Source: an uncultured Pelagibacteraceae bacterium (GTDB taxonomy: Bacteria > Pseudomonadota > Alphaproteobacteria > Pelagibacterales > Pelagibacteraceae). From it: a DNA stretch of 49,174 bases. Under the pieces are notes generated by a model. That model saw only the letters and a list, made by a program, of their open reading frames with translations, made no database searches and was not told where the DNA came from. Shown here piece by piece: positions 26,702 through 36,131 of this stretch. The DNA lies in assembly GCA_902609065.1 (NCBI GenBank), contig CACLQJ010000003.1:1-49174 (forward strand), written 5' to 3'. Position numbers and translations under genes: made by a program. Position 1 is the first letter of the stretch. Each line of letters opens with the position of its first letter.

Positions 26702-29107
26702 ATGAAAGTCTTATTAAAAAAATTTTTTATATCTACTCTCGTCTTAAATTTTATTATCTTATGTTTGCTAACAAGTTTTAACAAAAGTCTTTATGCAGCT
26801 GACAAATCTCTGTCATTTGATGGTACTGATGATTTTGTAGAAATTGCAGCTAATAACGTTTTAAATCCTACAGGTGATTACACAGTTGCAGCTTGGTTTA
26901 AACAAGAAGGTGAAACATCAGGAACACAAAATTGGCAATCAGTTGTTACTTCTCGACAAAAAAATAGCAATGGTGATGCGCAAGGTTATGTGATGTATTT
27001 AAGAATGTCAGATAGTAAACTTCAATATTGGAAGGGAATACCCGTTGGGAGTTGGGCAGTAATTGCAAGTAATGAACAAAGTACCTGGAAAACTAATGGA
27101 GGGGGGAACCCAGGAACTCCCGGTTGGAATCATTGGGTAATAAGATACAACGGTTCTAATCAAATGGATTTATTTTTAGATGGGGCATTCATACAATCTA
27201 CAACCTCTGAACTAAATTTGAATCGTCAAAACACGACTAGGCCTACAAGAATTGGTGCTGGTGCTACAGAAAACGCTGGTGCTTCATTTTTTTTTAAAGG
27301 GAAAATAGATGATGTTGCTGTTTGGGATGAGGCTCTGACAGATGCAGAAATTTCAGAATTATATAATGGTGGTGAAACACTTTATGCAAAGGAAAATTAT
27401 GGGGATTATTCCTCAAAAGATAATCTAGTAGCATACTATACTATGGATAGCGATAATGGAGCTGGCACAACATTAACTGATGATGAAGGAAATAATGATG
27501 GTAGTTTTGAAGGCGCTCCTTCCTGGAGTGATGATGTTCCGGGTACTCTCCCAACATTATCATCTTCTAATCCCTCAGATGGTCAAACAGATGTCCCTAT
27601 CGATACAAATATAGTTTTAACATTTAGTGAAATTGTTAGAGTTGGAACTGGAAATATAGTTTTACATAAAGCCAGCGATGACTCTGTTGTTGAAACTTTT
27701 GATGTCACAAGTGATGTTAGCGGATCAGAATCTACCCAAATAACTATTAATCCATCAGCAGATTTAGAAAAAGAAGTTGATTATTATGTAAAAATTGCCT
27801 CCACAGCAATTGTTGATTTATCTAATAACTCATATGCTGGTATTAGTGATACAACCACACTTAATTTTACGACAGGATCTTTACCTACAAACCCTCTAGA
27901 TGATAAAGATGTTGTTGGATTGATAGAGGCACAAACAGAGGCGCCAAAAAAAATAGTTACAGGTGTTACGACACCTATATTTAACAGACTTAATTGGATA
28001 AGAAGATATAGTTTGGGTGATGAATTATTGGCCCAAAAAATTAATTTTAATTTCAGTGATCCTAAATTAAATGATCTTTCAAAATTAATTTCACAATCCG
28101 TTGCCACCACTAAACCTAAAAAGAAAATTTCAGACAGCTGGCTCTTTTGGAGTGAAGGAAGTGTTAGTGTTGGAACTGTTGATGCTACATCCAAATCATC
28201 TAAAAAAAATATTGATACTAATGCTGTTACATTGGGAATGGATAAAAAAATTAATAATCAATCAGTACACGGATACACTATTACATATATTCAAGAAGAT
28301 GCTAAAGTAGGAGATAAAGGTACGTCTAGTGATATAGATTCTTATAGTTTTTCATTATACAGAGCATTTAATCAAGGTAGTAATAATTACTTTGAGGGAG
28401 TTCTTGGACTAAGTAAACTAGATATTAAAAATTTAAGAAAAAGCGGAAGTAATACTTTAACTGGGTCTAGAAATGGAAAACAAATTTTTGGCTCATTACA
28501 AGCTATAAAGACTTTTAAAAACAAACAAGCCGAAGTATCTCCTAATTTAAGACTAGATCTTGGTTATACAATATTAGATGAATATAGCGAGAAAGGAACC
28601 AATCCATTAAAATACGACGAACAAACAGTAGAGACTGTTGGATTATATGGTGGGTTTAATTTAAGCAATCAAATATCTAAAGAAGATTACACTATTAGAC
28701 CTTCTTTTGCTTTAGAGCTGGGATATGATTTAAGTCCTAATTCAGATGTTTCTTTAAATTATGTTTCTGATCCTAACACTAAGTTTACAAAATCAATAGA
28801 TCAAGAAGATGATAAAAGTATTAAAGGTAAAGTTGGATTTGATGTGGTTAATGACACTGGACCATCAATGATGTTTTTTTATGAAAGAGTTGAAACTGAA
28901 GATAGTCATAGCGATACTTATTATTTTACAGTAGGTTATGTTACGCATAGAAAAGATGAATTTTCTCTAGGATTAGTCGATCAAACAGCTTCAGCAACTT
29001 ACAAAAAAACAATAAATGGTTTAGATGTTTCATTAAATTCTGAATATGACGTATTAGAGAAATTCCCAGACTATGAAATAAATTTAAATATTGCTAGCAA
29101 GTTTTAG
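26702..29107 (+). CDS. Autotransporter: LamG-like passenger, SbsA-type Ig domain, C-terminal barrel (copy 1)
   Basis: Predicted 801-residue surface protein. Signal peptide ends at about SLYA/AD. Residues 35-235 form a LamG/concanavalin-like fold (LSFDGTDDFVEIAANN to IDDVAVWDEALTDAEISEL), typical of carbohydrate or protein binding. About residues 285-395 look like an SbsA_Ig/Big_5 domain (SSNPSDGQTDVPIDTNIVLT, LNFTTGS). A helix-prone linker (DVVGLIEAQTEAPKKIV) leads into a barrel of about 310 residues starting WLFWSEGSVSVGTV and ending in Phe (NLNIASKF), the Bam recognition signal. GAGG ribosome-binding site. It is followed by a tandem paralogue. The barrel fits the type V autotransporter fold; the ligand is unknown. 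Confidence 0.75.
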   Translation: MKVLLKKFFISTLVLNFIILCLLTSFNKSLYAADKSLSFDGTDDFVEIAANNVLNPTGDYTVAAWFKQEGETSGTQNWQSVVTSRQKNSNGDAQGYVMYLRMSDSKLQYWKGIPVGSWAVIASNEQSTWKTNGGGNPGTPGWNHWVIRYNGSNQMDLFLDGAFIQSTTSELNLNRQNTTRPTRIGAGATENAGASFFFKGKIDDVAVWDEALTDAEISELYNGGETLYAKENYGDYSSKDNLVAYYTMDSDNGAGTTLTDDEGNNDGSFEGAPSWSDDVPGTLPTLSSSNPSDGQTDVPIDTNIVLTFSEIVRVGTGNIVLHKASDDSVVETFDVTSDVSGSESTQITINPSADLEKEVDYYVKIASTAIVDLSNNSYAGISDTTTLNFTTGSLPTNPLDDKDVVGLIEAQTEAPKKIVTGVTTPIFNRLNWIRRYSLGDELLAQKINFNFSDPKLNDLSKLISQSVATTKPKKKISDSWLFWSEGSVSVGTVDATSKSSKKNIDTNAVTLGMDKKINNQSVHGYTITYIQEDAKVGDKGTSSDIDSYSFSLYRAFNQGSNNYFEGVLGLSKLDIKNLRKSGSNTLTGSRNGKQIFGSLQAIKTFKNKQAEVSPNLRLDLGYTILDEYSEKGTNPLKYDEQTVETVGLYGGFNLSNQISKEDYTIRPSFALELGYDLSPNSDVSLNYVSDPNTKFTKSIDQEDDKSIKGKVGFDVVNDTGPSMMFFYERVETEDSHSDTYYFTVGYVTHRKDEFSLGLVDQTASATYKKTINGLDVSLNSEYDVLEKFPDYEINLNIASKF
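28817..28908 (+). repeat. Near-identical barrel segment, copy 1
   Basis: 92 bp matching 31381-31472 with only two mismatches that I can count, including silent positions. It encodes SIKGKVGFDVVND, PSMMFFYERVETEDSH in the barrel. The surrounding genes are much more diverged, so this is a likely conversion tract. Confidence 0.75.
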
Positions 29108-29127
29108 TTAGGATTTTTTATAAGAAA
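29108..29127. repeat. Remnant of grxD 3' end in the intergenic gap
   Basis: Twenty bases, TTAGGATTTTTTATAAGAAAT, start right after the first LamG gene's stop and are identical to 31668-31687, which on the minus strand encode the last six residues (ISYKKS) and stop of grxD. Here no grxD reading frame follows, so it is a relic of a duplication. Confidence 0.7.
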
Positions 29128-29158
29128 TTTGTTAGAATTAATACTTAAATAATCATCT

Positions 29159-29212
29159 TATCCAATAACAATTAAACCTAATATAGTCATAGAATATTAA
29201 TCTAGATAATCT
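29159..29212 (+). repeat. Remnant of rpsD 3' end in the intergenic gap
   Basis: 54 bp aligning without gaps to 26597-26650, the last codons of rpsD and a few bases beyond, with about eight mismatches. Translated in the same phase it reads YPITIKPNIVIEY, then a stop, then SR, against [16 protein letters not shown] in rpsD. No other part of rpsD is present. Confidence 0.75.
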
Positions 29213-29259
29213 TTAAAAAACCTTTAATAATGTGTCCTTTATTTTAAGAATAGATATGC

Positions 29260-31671
29260 ATGATTTCTTTTTTATATAAACTGTCCTGTATAAAATTTAA
29301 AAAAATCATAATTTTAATAATATTTTTTTTTACCCCTATAAATAATTTATTAGCTGGAGACTTTTCATTAGAATTTGATGGGACAGACGATTATGTTGAG
29401 GTACCTTTTCATGCAACAATGAATCCTGCAGACGACTTTTCTGTTAATGCTTGGGTAAAAACACAAGACAACACTGATTGGCAATCTACAGTCACATCTA
29501 GAGAAAGAGGCTCAGGCTATATGTTATATCAAAGAAACACAGATCAATGGGCTTTTTGGACTGGAAAAAATAGAGGAAGCGCTTCATGGAATTCAGGTAA
29601 TACCACAACAGATCCTGTATATGGCACATGGCAAATGCAAACAGTTACGTACGATCATTCCGAGACGAAGATGAGACTTTATATTGATGGAGTTGAATTA
29701 AGTTTTCAAAATGCTGATTGTTGTAATTCTGCTGTCGTTGAAAATATAAGTAAACCATTAAGAATAGCAGCGGGCAGGACTAATGATAATCCTCCATTTG
29801 CTGCAGGTGATCCATATTATTTTAAGGGACACATCGACGAAGTAGCAATTTGGAACGTACCATTATCATCTGCTGAGATAACACAGCTATTTAATTCCGG
29901 AGAAACTTTATATGCAGGAGAAAATCATGGTAATTATATATCTGCATCCGGTTTACAAGAATATTGGACTATGGATACAATAGTGAGTGGAGAAAATAAT
30001 GGATCAGGTACAAAATTATATGGAGAATTAAATAATAATGATGGTGATTTTTTAGGAGCACCTACATGGAGCACCGATACCCCAGGTACTTCGCCAACTA
30101 TATCATCCAGATCCCCAGACGATAATGCATCAAATGTAGCCGACGATACCAATATAGTGATAACTTTTAGTGAAACAATAAAATTAAATACTGGAAATAT
30201 TTTTTTAAAAAAATCTAATGATGATAGTATAGTTGAAACATTTGATGTTAGTTCAGATATAACATTGTCAGCTTCTAATCAAATTACAATTAATCCTTCA
30301 TCTAATCTAGAACCAAAAACAGATTATTACATATTTATTGATGCTTCAGCAATTATAGATATTTCAAGAAACCACTTTGACGGAATTGGTGATCCGTTGG
30401 TAAGTGTAGGAGATAAAACTACTTACAATTTTTCAACTGGTACTAGCTCCTCAAATCCATTAGATGATAATGACGTAATAGGATTAATAGAAGCACAAAC
30501 AGATGCTTCAAAAAAAGTAGTAAGTCGTATTACAAATCCTATATTTAACAGACTTAACTGGATAAGAGGCTACAGTTTAGAAGATGATTTAAGGGCTCAA
30601 AAAATTAATTTTGAATTTGATGACCCAAAAATAGCAAGACTTTCCAAATTTATCACTCAATCTGTTAGTTATGACGCCCCGCAAAAAAAAATATTAGATA
30701 GTTGGTCATTTTGGAGTGAAGGAAGTGTGGGAGTTGGATCTGTCAATGCTTCAAATGATGCTTCAAAAAAAGATATCAATACTAATGCTGTAACACTAGG
30801 GATGGATAAAAAAATTGATAAAAAAACAGTGCGCGGTTTCACTTTTACTTATACACAAGAAGATGTTGACGTTGGCAATTTAGGAACATCCTCAGATATA
30901 GATTCTTATAGTTTTTCTTTTTATAGAACAATTAATAAAACTAAAAACCTCTTTTTAGAAAGTGTATTAGGCATAAGCAAACTTAATATAGAAAATACAA
31001 GAATTAGTGGGAGCAATACCTTAAATGGCAATAGAAATGGTAAGCAGGTTTTTGGCTCTTTACAATACATAAATATATTTGAAAAAAATAATTCTGATAT
31101 TTCACCAAATATGAGATTAGATGTTAGTCACACAATTTTAAATGATTATAAAGAAATAGGCACAATGCCACTTAACTTTGATGAACAAACAGTTGAAAAT
31201 ATTGGATTGTATGGTGGTATTAATTTTAAAAATGAAATTCCTAAGAATAATTACATTCTAAGACCTTCAGTAGGACTTGAACTTGGTTTAGATCTAAGTC
31301 CCAGTTCTGATATTTCAATAAATTATGTTTCTGACCCAAATACAAAGTATACAAAATCTATTGATCAAGATGATGAAAAAAGTATTAAAGGTAAAGTTGG
31401 ATTTGATGTGGTTAATGACTCTGGACCATCAATGATGTTTTTTTATGAGAGAGTTGAAACTGAAGATAGTCACAGTGATACCTTATATTTTTTAGTAGGA
31501 TATGTTACGAATAGAAAAGATGAATTTGCTTTAGAATTAGTAGATCATACAGCCACAGTTGCTTACAAACAAAATATAAATGGTTTAGATATTACATTAA
31601 GTTCTGAAAATGATGTATTTAAAGAATATTCTAATTACGAAATAAATTTAAATGTTGCTAGCAAGTTTTAG
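29260..31671 (+). CDS. Autotransporter: LamG-like passenger, SbsA-type Ig domain, C-terminal barrel (copy 2)
   Basis: 803 residues, colinear with the upstream copy. Signal peptide (hydrophobic IIILIIFFFTPINNLLA, cleavage near LLA/GD), LamG-like region (LEFDGTDDYVEVPFHATMNP to IDEVAIWNVPLSSAEITQL), SbsA-type Ig domain (SSRSPDDNASNVADDTNIVI), helix linker DVIGLIEAQTDASKKVV and a barrel from WSFWSEGSVGVGSV to NLNVASKF. The passenger is clearly more diverged from copy 1 than the barrel; it has a CC pair (NADCCNSAVV) that copy 1 lacks. Tandem duplicate of copy 1. Its stop overlaps that of the opposing grxD by four bases. Confidence 0.75.
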   Translation: MISFLYKLSCIKFKKIIILIIFFFTPINNLLAGDFSLEFDGTDDYVEVPFHATMNPADDFSVNAWVKTQDNTDWQSTVTSRERGSGYMLYQRNTDQWAFWTGKNRGSASWNSGNTTTDPVYGTWQMQTVTYDHSETKMRLYIDGVELSFQNADCCNSAVVENISKPLRIAAGRTNDNPPFAAGDPYYFKGHIDEVAIWNVPLSSAEITQLFNSGETLYAGENHGNYISASGLQEYWTMDTIVSGENNGSGTKLYGELNNNDGDFLGAPTWSTDTPGTSPTISSRSPDDNASNVADDTNIVITFSETIKLNTGNIFLKKSNDDSIVETFDVSSDITLSASNQITINPSSNLEPKTDYYIFIDASAIIDISRNHFDGIGDPLVSVGDKTTYNFSTGTSSSNPLDDNDVIGLIEAQTDASKKVVSRITNPIFNRLNWIRGYSLEDDLRAQKINFEFDDPKIARLSKFITQSVSYDAPQKKILDSWSFWSEGSVGVGSVNASNDASKKDINTNAVTLGMDKKIDKKTVRGFTFTYTQEDVDVGNLGTSSDIDSYSFSFYRTINKTKNLFLESVLGISKLNIENTRISGSNTLNGNRNGKQVFGSLQYINIFEKNNSDISPNMRLDVSHTILNDYKEIGTMPLNFDEQTVENIGLYGGINFKNEIPKNNYILRPSVGLELGLDLSPSSDISINYVSDPNTKYTKSIDQDDEKSIKGKVGFDVVNDSGPSMMFFYERVETEDSHSDTLYFLVGYVTNRKDEFALELVDHTATVAYKQNINGLDITLSSENDVFKEYSNYEINLNVASKF
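31381..31472 (+). repeat. Near-identical barrel segment, copy 2
   Basis: Partner of 28817-28908 in the same position of the second barrel. Two mismatches over 92 bp stand out against the divergence of the rest of the two genes. Confidence 0.75.
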
Positions 31672-32003
31672 GATTTTTTATAAGAAATCTTTTTATCATC
31701 GAAGTGTTTTGCAAGTTCTCCATTAGCATACATTTCTTTAATAATATCACATCCACCTACAAATTCCTTCTTTACGTACAATTGAGGAATAGTAGGCCAT
31801 TCACTATATTCCTTGATACCCTGTCTTAAGTTTTGATCGGCAAGAACATTTACTCCTTTAAATTTAACTTCCATTACTTTTAAAATATTAGCTACTGCCA
31901 TTGAAAATCCACACTCAGGAGCATCAGGTGTTCCTTTCATAAATAAACAAATTTCATTTTCATTTATTTCGTTTGATATTAAATCTTTAGTTTGTTCATC
32001 CAT
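31668..32003 (-). CDS. grxD: Monothiol glutaredoxin, Grx4 family
   Basis: 111-residue Fe-S carrier. The active site is CGFS within KGTPDAPECGFSMAVANIL; glutathione-binding WPTIPQLYVKKEFVGGCDII also matches. Monothiol glutaredoxins hold a bridging [2Fe-2S] cluster and form heterodimers with BolA proteins, and here the bolA gene lies immediately upstream, overlapping by 8 bp. It is the last gene of the long minus-strand purine operon. A copy of its last seven codons lies between the two LamG genes. Confidence 0.95.
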   Translation of the reverse strand: MDEQTKDLISNEINENEICLFMKGTPDAPECGFSMAVANILKVMEVKFKGVNVLADQNLRQGIKEYSEWPTIPQLYVKKEFVGGCDIIKEMYANGELAKHFDDKKISYKKS

Positions 32004-32232
32004 TTTGTTCCTTTGTTGTTAGAGCTAATGCGTGTAATTCGTTTCCCATTTTACCTTGCAGGGAATTATATACCATCTTATGTTGTTGAATTTTAGATTT
32101 TCCTTTAAATTGAGACGAAATGACCGTTGCTGAGTAATGATTACCATCTCCAGCTAAATCTTTTATTTCTACAGAGGCATCTGGAAATGCTTCTTTTATT
32201 AATTTTTCGATTTCATTTAAATCCATTGCCAT
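31996..32232 (-). CDS. BolA family protein
   Basis: 78 residues with the class II KH-like BolA fold: DLNEIEKLIKEAFPDASVEI, DLAGDGNHYSATVISSQFKG, then the conserved RxHRxVY-like QQHKMVYNSLQGKMGNELHA and ALALTTKE. The His in HALAL is the usual extra cluster ligand when bound to a glutaredoxin. Partner of the adjacent grxD gene in Fe-S trafficking or iron sensing. ATG at 32232 or 32226 are both possible; the difference is two residues. Confidence 0.92.
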   Translation of the reverse strand: MAMDLNEIEKLIKEAFPDASVEIKDLAGDGNHYSATVISSQFKGKSKIQQHKMVYNSLQGKMGNELHALALTTKEQNG

Positions 32233-32233
32233 A

Positions 32234-34426
32234 TTAATTAACCATATAACTTTCTAACCATGTTTTATACTTTTTACTTAATTCTTTAATATCAGTATTC
32301 AACTCATCTTTAAATTGTAATTTGTCTTTTATTACTGTGCCAATTTCATCAAAATGGACTGAATTTTCTTTTAACATTTTTTTTACAGTACTTAAATTAC
32401 TCTTTTCAATCTCAATAATATATCTCCCCTGATCTTCAGCAAAAAAATAATTAAATTTATTTAATAGACTTATTTGTGAATTTATTTTCACACCTTTATT
32501 ACCCTTTATACACATTTTTGATAAAGCAATTAAAATTCCTCCTATAGATACGTCATGACAAGACATTACTAAATTTTCATTAATTAATTTTAAAATTGTT
32601 TCTCCATTGTTTTTTTCGTTAAATAAATTTACCTCTGGCGGAGGTCCTTTTTTTTCTAATAAAATTGTTCTTGAAAAAACACTTTGATCTAAATGCCCTT
32701 CAGTTTTACCAATAACCAATACCAAATTATCTTCTTTTTTAAGATCCATTGTTGTCATTTTTTCATAATTTTCTATTAATCCGATACCACCAATTGAAGG
32801 TGTAGGTTTAATTCCTTTATCCTTAGTTTCGTTATAAAAAGATACATTTCCAGATACTACTGGGAAATTAAGATATTTTGCAGCTTCAGAAATTCCACTA
32901 ACACACTCGACAAATTCACCCATATTTTTTTCTTTTTCTGGGTTTCCGAAGTTTAGACAATTTGTGATTGCTATGGGTTTAGATCCTACAGAAATTAAAT
33001 TTCTCCAGCTTTCACAAACAACTTGTTTACCTCCTGTTAATGGATGTGCAAAACAATAAATTGCAGAAGAGTCTACGCATGCAGCGACAGCTTTGTTAGT
33101 TCCATGAACTCTAACAACTCCAGCATCTCCCCCTGGCTTCTGAATAGTATCACCCATAACTGTATGATCGTATTGTTCCCAAATCCATTTTTTGTCACAT
33201 ACATTTGGATTAGATAATATTTTAATTAAGCAATCACTAAAATTAAGGGTTTTAAAAGTCTCTTTAGGATAATCAATTTTTTGAGGAAGTTTAGATTTCT
33301 TCCATTTTCTGTCATACATCGGAGCGTTTTCGGCTAAAAAATCTATTGGTATTTTTGCTACTTCCTTACTATTAAAAATTAATTCAAGGTTCTTTGTATT
33401 TGTAGTTTTGCCTATAACTGCAAAATCTAAATTCCATTTATCAAAGATTTTTTTTGCTTTATCTTCTTTACCATTTTCTAAAATAATTAACATTCTCTCT
33501 TGGCTTTCAGATAGCATTATTTCATAAGGTGTCATTTTTTCTTCTCTACATGGAACTTTGCTGAGATCTAGCTCTATACCAAGATTTCCTTTTGAAGCCA
33601 TTTCTACACTTGAAGAAGTTAACCCTGCAGCACCCATGTCTTGAATTGATATAATAGAGTCTTCTTTCATAAGTTCCAAACATGCTTCAAGTAATAATTT
33701 TTCAGTAAATGGATCACCCACTTGAACTGTTGGTTTTTTTTCCTCTATTTTATCGTCGAAAATTGCTGACGCCATACTAGCGCCATGAATACCATCTCTG
33801 CCAGTTTTTGAACCAACATAAATTACAGGTTTATTCAATCCTGCAGCTTTTGAGTAAAATATTTTTTTTTTATTTACAAGGCCAAGTGTCATTGCATTAA
33901 CTAAAATATTCCCATTATATGACTCATCAAAGTTTGTCTGACCCGCAATTGTTGGAACACCAATACAATTACCATATCCACCTATCCCTTTTACAACTCC
34001 CCTTAATAGAGTTTTAGTTTTTTTATGTTGAGTTGAGCCAAAATGGATAGAATTGAGATTAGCAATAGGTCTAGCACCCATTGTAAATACATCTCTCATA
34101 ATTCCACCTACTCCAGTTGCAGCTCCTTGATAGGGCTCAATAAAAGAGGGGTGATTATGACTTTCAATTTTAAATACTATCGCATCATCATCCCCAATAT
34201 CAATTACTCCTGCATTTTCGCCAGGACCTTGAATTACTTTAGATCCTTTTGTATGTAAATTTTTAAGGTGTTTTCTTGAGGATTTATAAGAACAATGTTC
34301 ATTCCACATTGCAGAAAATATTGCTAACTCTGTTAAATTTGGTTTTCTTTTGAGAAGATCGTTTATTTTTTTAAATTCATCTTTGGTCAATCCATGATCA
34401 ACAGCAATTTGTTCGTTTACTTCCAT
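32234..34426 (-). CDS. purL: Phosphoribosylformylglycinamidine synthase subunit PurL (small type)
   Basis: Converts FGAR to FGAM in purine synthesis, using ammonia from PurQ. 730 residues is the small form that needs separate PurS and PurQ, both present upstream. Visible motifs: NEHCSYKSSRKHLKNL, KIESHNHPSFIEPYQGAATG, GGIMRDVFTMGARPIANLNS, QDMGAAGLTSSSVEMASKGN, and GGIGLIENYEKM with SCHDVSIGGI in the second AIRS-like half. Starts on the last base of the purQ stop and ends 1 bp before bolA. Confidence 0.97.
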   Translation of the reverse strand: MEVNEQIAVDHGLTKDEFKKINDLLKRKPNLTELAIFSAMWNEHCSYKSSRKHLKNLHTKGSKVIQGPGENAGVIDIGDDDAIVFKIESHNHPSFIEPYQGAATGVGGIMRDVFTMGARPIANLNSIHFGSTQHKKTKTLLRGVVKGIGGYGNCIGVPTIAGQTNFDESYNGNILVNAMTLGLVNKKKIFYSKAAGLNKPVIYVGSKTGRDGIHGASMASAIFDDKIEEKKPTVQVGDPFTEKLLLEACLELMKEDSIISIQDMGAAGLTSSSVEMASKGNLGIELDLSKVPCREEKMTPYEIMLSESQERMLIILENGKEDKAKKIFDKWNLDFAVIGKTTNTKNLELIFNSKEVAKIPIDFLAENAPMYDRKWKKSKLPQKIDYPKETFKTLNFSDCLIKILSNPNVCDKKWIWEQYDHTVMGDTIQKPGGDAGVVRVHGTNKAVAACVDSSAIYCFAHPLTGGKQVVCESWRNLISVGSKPIAITNCLNFGNPEKEKNMGEFVECVSGISEAAKYLNFPVVSGNVSFYNETKDKGIKPTPSIGGIGLIENYEKMTTMDLKKEDNLVLVIGKTEGHLDQSVFSRTILLEKKGPPPEVNLFNEKNNGETILKLINENLVMSCHDVSIGGILIALSKMCIKGNKGVKINSQISLLNKFNYFFAEDQGRYIIEIEKSNLSTVKKMLKENSVHFDEIGTVIKDKLQFKDELNTDIKELSKKYKTWLESYMVN

Positions 34427-35109
34427 TATTTATAATTACTCATTAAATTTTGAAAAAAAATCGAACCATCATCCCCCGAAAGATATTTATCAATCATTCT
34501 TTCTGGATGAGGCATCATACCTAAAACATTTTTATTTTTGTTAAATATTCCAGCAATATTACTAATAGCTCCATTTGGATTTGTTTCATCATTTTCAGAT
34601 CCTTTGCTGTTACAATATGTCAATGCTATTTGACTGTTGTCATTTATAGTTTTTAATTCATCTCCCGAACAAAAATAATTACCTTCATTATGCGCAATAT
34701 GTAATTCTAAAATATCTTTCTTTATATTTTTAAAATATTTATTACTTTTGTCATTTATTTTCACATGAACATTTTTACAAATAAAATTAAGATATTTATT
34801 CTGCTGTAATACCCCTGGTAATAAACCAGTTTCAGTCAATATTTGAAATCCATTGCAAATACCAAGAACGAGACCCCCGGAGTTCGCAAAATCAATAACA
34901 GATTTAATGATTTTTGACTTTCCAGCAATACTTCCACATCTTAGATAGTCACCGTAAGAAAATCCCCCAGGCAAAACTACCAAGTCAGATTTAGGTAAAT
35001 CAATATCATCGTGCCATACCATATGATTTTTAAAACCATATTTCTTAAGTGCAACATCCATATCTCTATCGCAATTAGATCCTGGAAAAATTATTACTGC
35101 GGATTTCAT
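34426..35109 (-). CDS. purQ: Phosphoribosylformylglycinamidine synthase, glutaminase subunit PurQ
   Basis: Class I glutamine amidotransferase supplying ammonia to PurL. 227 residues. Begins AVIIFPGSNCDRDMDVALK; the nucleophile is in LVLGICNGFQILTE, and the His and Glu of the triad are in MMPHPERMIDKY. LPGGFSYGDYLRCG is the typical oxyanion region. Three bases separate it from purS and it overlaps purL by one, consistent with fixed subunit stoichiometry. Confidence 0.97.
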   Translation of the reverse strand: MKSAVIIFPGSNCDRDMDVALKKYGFKNHMVWHDDIDLPKSDLVVLPGGFSYGDYLRCGSIAGKSKIIKSVIDFANSGGLVLGICNGFQILTETGLLPGVLQQNKYLNFICKNVHVKINDKSNKYFKNIKKDILELHIAHNEGNYFCSGDELKTINDNSQIALTYCNSKGSENDETNPNGAISNIAGIFNKNKNVLGMMPHPERMIDKYLSGDDGSIFFQNLMSNYK

Positions 35110-35112
35110 TGA

Positions 35113-35346
35113 CTATAATATTTTATAATCCTCAATAACTAAATTTGCTAAAAGTTTTTTACACATATCATCAACTTTAGATTTAGCTTTAGTCTCGTCT
35201 ATTTCATTCACCTCAATATCAAAATATTTACCTTGCCTAACATCTTTGACATCAGAAAAATTCATGCCATTCAAAGTCTGTTGTATAGCTTTACCTTGTG
35301 GATCTAATACGCCACTCTTAAGAGTTACAATAACCTTTATTTTCAT
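35113..35346 (-). CDS. purS: Phosphoribosylformylglycinamidine synthase subunit PurS
   Basis: 77-residue structural subunit that bridges PurL and PurQ. Matches the family over its full length: KIKVIVTLKSGVLDPQGKAI, QQTLNGMNFSDVKDVRQGKY, then a short alpha/beta end with CKKLLANLVIEDYKI. Starts inside the purC stop region (4-bp overlap). Its presence explains why the PurL here is the small type. Confidence 0.95.
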   Translation of the reverse strand: MKIKVIVTLKSGVLDPQGKAIQQTLNGMNFSDVKDVRQGKYFDIEVNEIDETKAKSKVDDMCKKLLANLVIEDYKIL

Positions 35347-36131
35347 TTATTTTTTTTTATCTTAACCGCTTTTGGCTTAGGAAATTTAACAGTTCTTATA
35401 TTAGATTCTTCATGAAGAATACCTAGTCTTCTAGCCACATCTTGATAAGCCTGCATTACATTTCCTAAATTTTTTCTAAATCTATCTTTATCTAGTTTTT
35501 TTTCAGAATTTATATCCCACAACCTACATGTATCAGGACTTATTTCGTCAGCTAGAATTATCTCGTTTTTATTACCACTTTTATGTCTTCCAAATTCAAC
35601 TTTAAAATCAACTAGTTTTATCCCTATGCCTCTAAACATGCCAATCATAAAGTCATTTATTCTATGTAAATATTTATCAATTTTTTCTATTTCCTTTTTT
35701 GTGGCCCAATTAAACGTAAATATATGCTCTTTTGATACTAATGGATCCCCAAGTTCATCATTTTTATAACAATATTCAATTAATGGGTTTTCTAAAACTG
35801 TTCCATCTTCAATGCCCAATCTATTTGTTAGTGATCCAGTGGCAATATTTCTTACTATAAATTCTATTGGAACAATTTCCACAGATTTGATTAGTTGTTC
35901 TCTCATATTAATTCTTTTAACTAAATGATTTTTAATTCCTACCTGGCCAAGGTTTTTAAGGATATGCTCAGATATTCTATTATTTAAAATTCCTTTACCA
36001 TCTATCTTTGCTCTTTTTTTATTATTAAATGCCGTAGCATCATCTTTAAAATGTTGAATTACAAAATTTTTTTCATTTGTTGCATATATTATTTTTGCTT
36101 TACCTTCATATAATTTTTTACCTTTTTTCAT
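35343..36131 (-). CDS. purC: Phosphoribosylaminoimidazole-succinocarboxamide synthase
   Basis: Joins CAIR and aspartate with ATP to give SAICAR. Motifs KLYEGKAKIIYAT at the N-terminus, FNNKKRAKIDGKGILNNRIS, VEIVPIEFIVRNIATGSLTN, KLVDFKVEFGRHKSG and DEISPDTCRLWD are present. 262 residues, slightly longer than the E. coli enzyme because of a Lys-rich tail (KFPKPKAVKIKKNK). ATGA overlap with purB upstream. Confidence 0.96.
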   Translation of the reverse strand: MKKGKKLYEGKAKIIYATNEKNFVIQHFKDDATAFNNKKRAKIDGKGILNNRISEHILKNLGQVGIKNHLVKRINMREQLIKSVEIVPIEFIVRNIATGSLTNRLGIEDGTVLENPLIEYCYKNDELGDPLVSKEHIFTFNWATKKEIEKIDKYLHRINDFMIGMFRGIGIKLVDFKVEFGRHKSGNKNEIILADEISPDTCRLWDINSEKKLDKDRFRKNLGNVMQAYQDVARRLGILHEESNIRTVKFPKPKAVKIKKNK

